DNA from: JAHQVI01 sp964407075 | GTDB lineage: Bacteria > Pseudomonadota > Alphaproteobacteria > Rhizobiales > Rhodomicrobiaceae | Length of the DNA stretch: 29,216 nucleotides | NCBI GenBank assembly: GCA_964407075.1 | Contig: CAYOUE010000017.1 | Coordinates: 1-29,216 of the forward strand | Direction: 5' to 3' | Shown: in pieces, positions 14,321 to 20,609 of the stretch | Layout of the letters: each line of letters opens with the position of its first letter | Position numbering within the stretch: position 1 is the stretch's first letter | Position numbers and translations under genes: made by a program | The notes under the pieces: model-generated | The model's input: only the letters and a program-made list of their open reading frames with translations | What the model was told of the DNA's origin: nothing | Databases searched by the model: none

Positions 14321-15090
14321 TTCACGCGCTCCCGTTTCGGTTTTGCGGCACTGGCTTCGCCAGTAGGATGCGATTTCCCGATGGCCTCCAACGATGCTGG
14401 CCGATAACCCGCCTGCAGCAGGGTTTCGCTGAATCCAGGCTCCCGAACGCAGTCCTCGCCAAGCGCTGCGATGACAAGGAAATAAGCGCGTTTGAACGAA
14501 GCGATCGCCTCGTCCACCATTTCCTCGCTCTTGGTGTCCTGATAGAGCAGCGAGATGTAATTGCAGTAGGCCAGCCACAAATGAACCATCACGCGGTCGT
14601 TCCGCATTCCCCAGTGACGCAGTTGCTCGGCGTTGTATTCGATCTGCCTCCGGCGCGCTTCGGCGATGATTTCGACGATTTCGGGAGCGGCGTGCCTTGC
14701 TTCTGACAGCGAGGAAAGAATCACCCAGTTGTTCGGGCGCTCCGTGACAACGATTTTTCGCAAGGCGGCCAGATATAGCTCGAACGCTTCATGGCGCGCT
14801 ATCCCGGATGTCTCGATGGAGAGAAACGCGTCCGCGTCCCGCCGCAGCGCATGTTTCAGGAGTTCGGCCAGCAAGCCTTCCTTGTTGCCGAAGTGCCAGT
14901 AGAGGGATGGAGCGGAAACGTTTGCCGATTTGCAGACAGCCGAGACTGTCAATGCGCCATAGCCTTCGCGGCCGAGCAGCTCTGTCGCGCTATCGATAAT
15001 GTGCTGGCGGACATTCGCTTTTTCGGAGTCGTCGTTTCTGGAACCGGGGGCTGTGCGCGGCTCCGACCCTGGCGATTCATTCCGTTTCAT
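14317..15090 (-). CDS. TetR/AcrR family transcriptional regulator
   Basis: A 257-residue regulator. A helix-turn-helix near residues 40-75 reads GYGALTVSAVCKSANVSAPSLYWHFGNKEGLL in outline (key SxPSLYWHFGNKEGL), diagnostic of TetR. The ligand domain fills residues 90-235 and a basic tail follows. The N-terminus before the HTH is long, polar and probably disordered. ATG 15090 is preceded by a GGAAAA; an in-frame GTG at 15114 would add eight residues. The promoter holds a perfect 12-base palindrome and a long direct repeat, likely for autoregulation. A 70-residue ORF is coupled at its 3' end. The target pathway is not evident from the neighbours. Confidence 0.88.
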   Translation of the reverse strand: MKRNESPGSEPRTAPGSRNDDSEKANVRQHIIDSATELLGREGYGALTVSAVCKSANVSAPSLYWHFGNKEGLLAELLKHALRRDADAFLSIETSGIARHEAFELYLAALRKIVVTERPNNWVILSSLSEARHAAPEIVEIIAEARRRQIEYNAEQLRHWGMRNDRVMVHLWLAYCNYISLLYQDTKSEEMVDEAIASFKRAYFLVIAALGEDCVREPGFSETLLQAGYRPASLEAIGKSHPTGEASAAKPKRERVK

Positions 15091-15125
15091 TTTTCCGGAG
15101 CCTGTATCCGTCACAAAGTTGCTAA

Positions 15126-15189
15126 TTAACGATCGATATATATATAGCGATCGCTACATTCTGTCGAGTACTATTTAACGTTCGATATA
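15126..15189. promoter_or_regulatory. Operator region of the TetR gene
   Basis: A perfect palindrome TAGCGATCGCTA (15145-15156) lies 55 bases upstream of the regulator's start. It is flanked by near-identical direct copies TTAACGATCGATATA (15126-15140) and TTAACGTTCGATATA (15175-15189), differing at one base and 49 bases apart. The AT alternation TATATATATA between them suits a leftward -10 region. Autoregulation is inferred. Confidence 0.55.
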
Positions 15190-15450
15190 CAAAGATCACC
15201 GGCTGCTTCAGCTTTTCGACGTATTGCCGGAGACGGGGACGGGACGGAATTTCAGCCGGAAAGCCTGCACCCAGCTGCCCGAAGCCGAGCCGGTTCAAGG
15301 TAGTTCCGGCCCGGGAGCGCTCTATCTATTTGTTAAATCAGCCTTAATCATAAAAGCATTTGCCGAAAATTTTAATCAAACCACAAGGATTGCAGCGACA
15401 GATTGAACCTTGCCGCAAGGCTCGAAACTATACATCCAAGGGGCAATCTG
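15190..15450. other. Leader/intergenic region before the secreted Cys-rich protein
   Basis: With the operator above, the gap between the two divergent genes is 360 bases. This part has no convincing gene. The last 130 bases are AT-rich and should hold the promoter of the gene at 15451; a short palindrome CCTTGCCGCAAGG occurs near 15409-15421. Confidence 0.3.
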
Positions 15451-15864
15451 ATGAGACTCTATGCGTTCGCCGCGTTGCTGGCGCTTTCGATCGTGGGGCT
15501 TGCGGCAGGCGCCGCTCAAGCCGGGCAACCCTGCTGCGGAGAAGGGCGATATCCGCATCACGGCTTCGTAACCCGTCCATATCATGTGATCGAGACCGCA
15601 ACCGTGTTCGGCTGCGACGGCTATCACTGCCAGACCAACATCATTCTCGCGTCCGGCATCGACGTCAAGGCCAGGTGCCGGAATGGTTGGTGCGAATTGC
15701 GCGGCATTCCGATGAAGAATGTCTGGGTGCTGGAGCGCTGTCTGCGCAAGATCGGCTATGGCCATGCAGGCCATCCCGGCAGGGGCGGCTTCGAGGAAGA
15801 AGACGAATTCGAGGAAGAGCACGATTTTGAGGACGAAGGCGAGGACGAGCGCTTCCGTTTCTGA
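15451..15864 (+). CDS. Small secreted Cys-rich protein with SH3b-like core and acidic tail
   Basis: A 137-residue exported protein. The signal peptide (1-24, ending AAQA) precedes seven Cys in the mature part, starting with an adjacent pair (CCGEG). The core, from VIETATVF to VWVLERCL, has the spacing of a degenerate bacterial SH3 domain (GIDVKARCRNGWCELRG resembling the xGWCxV strand). The last 25 residues are almost all Glu/Asp (EEEDEFEEEHDFEDEGEDE) and end RFRF. AAGGGG precedes ATG 15451. A strong terminator follows, so it is a single-gene unit. Function unknown; the acidic tail could bind divalent metals or cations, which is speculation. Confidence 0.75.
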   Translation: MRLYAFAALLALSIVGLAAGAAQAGQPCCGEGRYPHHGFVTRPYHVIETATVFGCDGYHCQTNIILASGIDVKARCRNGWCELRGIPMKNVWVLERCLRKIGYGHAGHPGRGGFEEEDEFEEEHDFEDEGEDERFRF

Positions 15865-15935
15865 TAAAAGCCCATAGACTATCCGTACAAGGATAAAATA
15901 GCGATGCGAACCGGGACAGGGCGGCCCGGTTCCCT

Positions 15936-15964
15936 GGCCGGCGCTCCGGGGCGCCGGCCTTTTT
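15936..15964 (+). terminator. Intrinsic terminator of the Cys-rich protein gene
   Basis: Perfect 9-bp stem GGCCGGCGC / GCGCCGGCC with loop TCCGGG and a T5 tract at 15960-15964, about 70 bases after the stop. Confidence 0.9.
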
Positions 15965-16090
15965 GCGCGTGCCTGAAAACTGCGGGGCAGGGCCCCGCGC
16001 TATCCGAGCTTGCCGCAAATCCCGGCGCGGTCTTTAATGTTTCGCCGTAACCGTTACAAAAGCTGCGCGCACGCAGGTTGCAAAGGCAGG

Positions 16091-17380
16091 ATGGACATGG
16101 GACTGGAAACATTGACCGCAACCGGGATCGCCCGGGAAATCCGCGAAGGCCGGACAAGCTGCGAAGCTGTGATGAAGGATTGCCTTGCGCGGATAGCGGC
16201 GCGTGAAGATACGGTCGGCGCGTTCCAGTTTCTCGATCCGGACATGGCGCTGGAGAAAGCGCGGGCCGCCGACCGCAGCGGGGCGGACGGTCCATTGCAA
16301 GGGGTGCCCTTCGCGGTCAAGGACATCATCGACACCGCCGACATGCCGACAGGTTGGGGCTTTGCGCCCTACGCGGACCGCAGGCCCTCGAAAAACGCGC
16401 GCTGCGTCGAGTTGTTCATCGAGGCCGGCGCGATCCCGATCGGCAAAACCGTCACGACCGAACTCGCCTACTTCCACCCCGGCAAAACAGCCAATCCGCA
16501 TAATCCCGGCCATACGCCGGGCGGCTCGTCGAGCGGCACGGCGGCAGCGGTCGCCGATTTCATGGTCCCCATCGGTTTCGGCTCGCAGACGGCGGCTTCG
16601 GTCATCCGTCCTGCCTCCTATTGCGGCGTTCTCGGATACAAGCCGACCAAGGGCGCGATCAGCCTTCAGGGCGTGATGGACCTCGCTCCGAGCCTTGACA
16701 CGCTCGGACTGATGGCGCGCTCGGTGGAGGATATCGCGCTCGGCCGCTCCGCGCTGTGCGGCAGCCCGGCCCAGCTTTCGGAGGCATTTGCAGAACGCGC
16801 GCCGAGAATCGGCTTCATGCGCGGACCACACTGGCTCGAAGGCTCGGAGGCCATGCGTGAGACCTGTCAGCGCGCCGCACAGGTCCTCGCTTCGAACGGT
16901 GCTGAGGTCAATCCCGTCCCCCATCCGCCGCCTTTTGCCGATCTGACCGAATGCCAGAAGAGCGTCATGGCCTTCGAGATCGCTCAGGTGCGCGCCCATG
17001 AATACGAGACCTATGGCGAGACGGTCAGCGCGCATTTCCGGACGCTGGTGGAGACAGGCCGGGCGATCTCGCAGGACGAATACGACCAGGCGCAGGAGAC
17101 GGCGCAGCAGGGTATGCGCGTTGTGGACGGACTGTTTGCCGGCATCGACGTTATTCTTGCGCCCGCCGCTCCGGGCGAAGCCCCGGAAGGGCTGGGCGCG
17201 ACCGGCGATCCCCTCTACAGCCGCGCCTGGACGCTTTTGCAGGTGCCGTGCATCAGCATTCCGTTCGGCAAGGGCCCCAAGGGGCTGCCGCTCTCGGTGC
17301 AGCTCATCGGGCGTTATGACGGCGACGACGGTATGCTCGCCGCCGCCGCATGGGTGAAGCGCTGCCTGGATGCGGTCTGA
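16091..17380 (+). CDS. Amidase signature family protein
   Basis: Cytosolic amide hydrolase of 429 residues with the Ser-cisSer-Lys triad: Lys77 in GVPFAVKDIID, Ser147 in GGSSSGTAA, and nucleophile Ser170 in GSQTAASVIRPAS. The region between is the Gly/Ser-rich amidase signature. It is shorter than GatA (about 485), and no gatB or gatC is nearby, so a tRNA amidotransferase role is unlikely. Substrate cannot be told from sequence. ATG 16091 is preceded by AAAGG; an ATG two codons later (16097) is equally possible. The longer open frame beginning at 16010 lacks family-like residues before this point. The next gene converges and begins 7 bases beyond its stop. Confidence 0.9.
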   Translation: MDMGLETLTATGIAREIREGRTSCEAVMKDCLARIAAREDTVGAFQFLDPDMALEKARAADRSGADGPLQGVPFAVKDIIDTADMPTGWGFAPYADRRPSKNARCVELFIEAGAIPIGKTVTTELAYFHPGKTANPHNPGHTPGGSSSGTAAAVADFMVPIGFGSQTAASVIRPASYCGVLGYKPTKGAISLQGVMDLAPSLDTLGLMARSVEDIALGRSALCGSPAQLSEAFAERAPRIGFMRGPHWLEGSEAMRETCQRAAQVLASNGAEVNPVPHPPPFADLTECQKSVMAFEIAQVRAHEYETYGETVSAHFRTLVETGRAISQDEYDQAQETAQQGMRVVDGLFAGIDVILAPAAPGEAPEGLGATGDPLYSRAWTLLQVPCISIPFGKGPKGLPLSVQLIGRYDGDDGMLAAAAWVKRCLDAV

Positions 17381-17387
17381 CCTGCGT

Positions 17388-18086
17388 TCAGGCGCTCGCC
17401 CTTGCCTTGGGCGCGCCTGCGCCGTTCACCCGCTGGAGCGCGGCGCGGCGCGCGATCAGCGAAGGGGGCTCCACGACGCCGGGAAGCACCCGGCCGTCCG
17501 GCTGCGGCGCTCCGGCGGCCTGGCTCAGCGGCAGGACGCCGGCCCAGAGCGGAAGCGCGTAATCCTCCTCGTCGTCCACGGGCTGGCCTGACCGTGATTT
17601 GAGCGACGCCGCTTCGATATCCATGGCCAGCACGGCAGTTGCGCGAAGTTCCTTCGCCGTGACGGAGCGGGACTCCTTCCAGCGTCCGGGAAGCAGATGG
17701 TCCGTGATCGCGGCCAGGGCGGAGGCGGCTTCATGCTGGTTCTCGATAAGCCATGCCGTGCCGTGCGCGACGACCGAGCGGTAGTTCATCGAGCAGTGAA
17801 AGGCCGAGCGCGCGACGACGATGCCGTCGGCGAGCGTGACCGTGACGCAGAGCGGCGCGCCCTCCGCCATCGTCTTGGCGAAGCGCGCCGCCCTTGCGCC
17901 ATGCAGATAGAGCCTGTCGCCGATGCGGCCATAGGCCATCGGGATGACGATCGGACGGCCGCTGTCGATGAAGCCCGCATGGGCGACGAGCCCTTCGTCG
18001 AGCACGGCGTATATCGCGTCGCGGTCGTAGTTGGCGCGGTCCGGCCTACGGATCCGGTTCAGGGGGCCTGCTTCGAAGCTCTTCAT
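17388..18086 (-). CDS. Pyridoxamine 5'-phosphate oxidase-like flavin-binding protein
   Basis: A 232-residue split-barrel flavoprotein of the PNPOx-like group. Residues about 20-180 carry the fold: YAVLDEGLVAHAGFID, PIVIPMAYGRIGDRLYLHG and VVARSAFHCSMNYRSVVAHG, where the HSMNYRSV-type stretch contacts FMN/phosphate in relatives. The C-terminus (ALPLWAGVLPLSQ) matches the family. CGGAG lies 7 bases before ATG 18086. It is divergent from a MocR-type regulator with a 92-base shared promoter, a recurrent pairing that suggests the regulator controls this gene. The enzyme may act on a B6 vitamer or another flavin substrate; canonical PdxH activity is not implied. Confidence 0.87.
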   Translation of the reverse strand: MKSFEAGPLNRIRRPDRANYDRDAIYAVLDEGLVAHAGFIDSGRPIVIPMAYGRIGDRLYLHGARAARFAKTMAEGAPLCVTVTLADGIVVARSAFHCSMNYRSVVAHGTAWLIENQHEAASALAAITDHLLPGRWKESRSVTAKELRATAVLAMDIEAASLKSRSGQPVDDEEDYALPLWAGVLPLSQAAGAPQPDGRVLPGVVEPPSLIARRAALQRVNGAGAPKARASA

Positions 18087-18178
18087 GGCTAAACTCCGGC
18101 TATCTCGATTTCGCTTGCATGATTGGCTTCAAACTGGTCCCATTAAAAGCTCCAATGCAGAAATTTTGAGAGAACCAA
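18087..18178. promoter_or_regulatory. Shared MocR operator/promoter region
   Basis: This 92-base divergent gap has repeated TTGG/CCAA half-sites: ATTGGC near 18121, ACTGGTCC near 18133, CTCCAAT near 18150 and AACCAATTGG at 18174-18183. Direct and inverted copies of this type are typical of MocR/PdxR binding regions. The site overlaps the TTG start of the regulator. Confidence 0.5.
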
Positions 18179-19651
18179 TTGGACGACGCACTTTCGGGCA
18201 TCCTGGACTTGAGGCGCAGCGACGCCGAGCCGCTTCACAGCCAGATCGCGGCGCAGATCAAGAACGCCGTCATCGCGGGCAAGTTGCCTGCGTCGTCGCG
18301 CCTGCCGCCGAGCCGCGCGCTCGCTGCAAGGCTTGGCGTCAGCCGGAATACCGTCCTTTCGGCTGTCGAACAGCTCAAGGCCGAGGGCTTGCTGCTGACC
18401 AGGCCCGGCGGGGGAACGCATGTCGCCGATTTCGGCGGGCAGGATTTCGAGCAGGCGAATCTTGCCGGCGGAAGCGACGCCATCGCGCATCGTCTCGCGC
18501 CGCGCTGGAACGGCTGGATGGCGGAGGCAATGGCGCGCCCGCCCTACTCGCAGGAGCCGTTCATGCCCGGCTTTCCGGATCTCACCTCGTTTCCGGCCGA
18601 AATCTGGGGCACATGCCTGCGCCGCGCCGCACGTCTGCACGATGCTGTGAGCGCGGGTTACAAGCATATTCCCGGGCATCCCCGCTTCCGCCAGGTGCTG
18701 GCGGAGCATCTCGCCGAGGCTCGGGGAGTGCGGGCGGAACCGGAGCAGATTCTCGTCACTTCTTCCGCCCGCGCCGCGCTGAGCCTGATCGCGAGCGCGC
18801 TGCTGTCGCCGGGCGAGGAATGCTGGATAGAAGAGCCGGGTTTCCGCAGCGCACGGACGATATTATCCGCAGGCGGCGCGAAACTCGTGCCGGTTCCGGT
18901 CGATGAACAGGGCATGGACCCCTCGCGCGCGCCGCTGGAAAGCTGTCCCCGGCTCGTCTATACGACTCCCTCGCATCAATATCCAACCGGCGCGCTCATG
19001 TCGCTCGCGCGACGGATAGCACTGCTTGAGACCGTTTCGGCGCGCGGCGGCTACATTATCGAGGACGACTACGACAGCGAGTTTCAGTATTGCGGACGTC
19101 CTATCGCGGCGCTGCAGGGACTGGACCAGGCTGAATGCGTCCTCTATGTCGGCACTTTCGCCAAGAGCCTCATGCCGGCCTTGCGGGTCGGCTTCGCCGT
19201 CGTGCCGCCGGGACTGGCCGAAGGGTTCGCCGAAGTGCTGGCGCATGGCGGGACGCTCGTTCCTCCGGTGATCCAGCTCGCGCTGGCGGACTTCATGGAG
19301 CGCGGACATTACCGCGCGCATGTCCGGCGCATGAAATCGGTTTATGCAGAAAGGCTGGACAGTTTCGCTAAAGAGATAGCGCGGTGTTCGGGCGGCGCGC
19401 TCGTGGCTGGCGTTCCCGGCGGTGGATTGCAGACCGTGGTGAAGCCGGCAGATGGCGTAATTGGCGAGGTAGCCTTGTGGCGGTCGCTTCACGAAGCCGG
19501 CGTCGCCAGCCAGCCCTTGAGTTCGTTCCACCTGGAGCCGCAGCGCGCTGCGCATTGCGGCCTGCTGATGAATTTTGCCGCCTGGCCGGAAGGTAAAGCC
19601 GCTAAAGGCTTTGCCCGGCTGGAGACTTTATTCCGCAGATACAGGGCATGA
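18179..19651 (+). CDS. MocR/PdxR-type GntR regulator with aminotransferase domain
   Basis: A 490-residue fusion of a GntR winged helix and a type I aminotransferase fold that binds PLP as an effector. Residues about 10-80 hold LHSQIAAQIKNAVIAGKLPA and RALAARLGVSRNTVLSAVEQ (GntR HTH). The aminotransferase-like part has EDDYDSEFQY (cofactor Asp) and YVGTFAKSLMPALRVGF, with the Schiff-base Lys at 329 present, so PLP binding is likely. Initiation appears to be at TTG 18179, with GAGAGAA 6 bases upstream; no ATG fits before the HTH. It is divergent from the PNPOx-like gene, its probable target, and ends in a bidirectional terminator. Confidence 0.92.
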   Translation: MDDALSGILDLRRSDAEPLHSQIAAQIKNAVIAGKLPASSRLPPSRALAARLGVSRNTVLSAVEQLKAEGLLLTRPGGGTHVADFGGQDFEQANLAGGSDAIAHRLAPRWNGWMAEAMARPPYSQEPFMPGFPDLTSFPAEIWGTCLRRAARLHDAVSAGYKHIPGHPRFRQVLAEHLAEARGVRAEPEQILVTSSARAALSLIASALLSPGEECWIEEPGFRSARTILSAGGAKLVPVPVDEQGMDPSRAPLESCPRLVYTTPSHQYPTGALMSLARRIALLETVSARGGYIIEDDYDSEFQYCGRPIAALQGLDQAECVLYVGTFAKSLMPALRVGFAVVPPGLAEGFAEVLAHGGTLVPPVIQLALADFMERGHYRAHVRRMKSVYAERLDSFAKEIARCSGGALVAGVPGGGLQTVVKPADGVIGEVALWRSLHEAGVASQPLSSFHLEPQRAAHCGLLMNFAAWPEGKAAKGFARLETLFRRYRA

Positions 19652-19652
19652 A

Positions 19653-19682
19653 AAAGCCCCCGCTGCCGAGCGCGGGGGCTTT
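19653..19682. terminator. Bidirectional intrinsic terminator
   Basis: AAAGCCCCCGC (19653-19663) and GCGGGGGCTTT (19672-19682) form an 11-bp stem with A/T tracts on both sides. It lies between the convergent MocR and BI-1 genes and can serve both. Confidence 0.9.
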
Positions 19683-19702
19683 GCCGAAACCGGATACTGT
19701 GC

Positions 19703-20473
19703 CTATTCGCGGTTGCCGAACAGCGAAAGCAGCATCAGGAACATGTTCAGGAAGTCGAGATAGAGCCGCAGAGCGCCCATGATCGCCTTCTGGCCAGCGA
19801 CTGTGTCGCTGTCGCCTGCGTAATAATCTTCCTTGATCTGCTGCGTGTCATAGGCGGTCAGGCCTGCGAAGACGAGGACGCCGATGACCGAGATCGCGAA
19901 CTGCAGCGCCGAAGAGGCAAGGAAGATGTTCACGATCATCGCGATGATGATGCCGATCAGGCCCATGAACAGGAACGATCCCCAGCCCGACAGGTCCTTC
20001 TTGGTCGTGTAGCCCCAAAGGCTCAGCGAGCCGAAGGCGGCTGCGGTGATGAAGAAGACCTGCGCGATCGAGCCGTGAGCGTACACGAGGAAGATCGAGG
20101 AGATCGACGCGCCGACCAGAGCGGAATAGATCCAGAAGGTCGTCTGACCTGCCTGAACGCTCATCTTGTGCAGCCGCGCAGCAAGGAAGAACACCATTGC
20201 AAGCGGGGCGAAGATCACGACCCATTTCAGCGGGCTGACGAACATCAGGCGTCCGAATTCTGTCAGATAGACGCCGTCGCGCACCTGAGCGACTGCGGCT
20301 CCCGGATCGGCCGTAACCGCCATCGCGTAAACGCCATAGGCGACAACGCCGGTAATAGCCAGGCCCGCCGCCATGTAATTGTAGACGCGAAGCATGAAGG
20401 CGCGAAGGCCTTCATCGATCGCGGCAACGCCAGTTTGCGCGCCGGCGTAAGTGTTTCTTTCAAATTCCGCCAT
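19703..20473 (-). CDS. Bax inhibitor-1/YccA family membrane protein
   Basis: Inner-membrane protein of 256 residues in the BI-1 (TMBIM) family, near YbhL. A short cytosolic N-terminus (MAEFERNTYAGAQTG) precedes seven hydrophobic helices, e.g. YNYMAAGLAITGVVAYGVYA, WVVIFAPLAMVFFLA and FAISVIGVLVFAGLTAYDTQ. The C-terminal AYDTQQIKEDY and ALRLYLDFLNMFLMLL are the family signature, whose Asp residues form the pH-sensitive leak site in bacterial homologues. Family members act as Ca2+ leak channels or interact with FtsH-type quality control. AGAGG lies 7 bases before ATG 20473. The 5' UTR contains possible structured RNA. Confidence 0.93.
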   Translation of the reverse strand: MAEFERNTYAGAQTGVAAIDEGLRAFMLRVYNYMAAGLAITGVVAYGVYAMAVTADPGAAVAQVRDGVYLTEFGRLMFVSPLKWVVIFAPLAMVFFLAARLHKMSVQAGQTTFWIYSALVGASISSIFLVYAHGSIAQVFFITAAAFGSLSLWGYTTKKDLSGWGSFLFMGLIGIIIAMIVNIFLASSALQFAISVIGVLVFAGLTAYDTQQIKEDYYAGDSDTVAGQKAIMGALRLYLDFLNMFLMLLSLFGNRE

Positions 20474-20580
20474 TTTTAACCTCTTTGGACCGTGACCACG
20501 AGGGAAGAGAACTGATGAGTTTGTAACCCGATTTCACACGGGCCTCCAGATTTAAATCCCCCGCGCGCTCGTTCGGGGGC
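20474..20580 (-). promoter_or_regulatory. 5' region of the BI-1 gene with hairpins; possible ybhL-type leader
   Basis: On the minus strand, a CCCCCG/CGGGGG-type stem (20579-20558) is followed by ATTTAAAT, then a smaller CCCG/CGGG hairpin (20542-20527). The first may terminate the upstream permease gene. A ybhL RNA motif is known upstream of ybhL genes in alphaproteobacteria, but I cannot confirm a match without its covariance model. Confidence 0.3.
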
Positions 20581-20609
20581 TGCGGCAGGTGCATATGCGG
20601 GCTTCTTCT

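Noticed and set aside
16034..17035. Minus-strand frame opposite the amidase
   Set aside because: The amidase triad is complete on the plus strand; the opposite frame has no motif.
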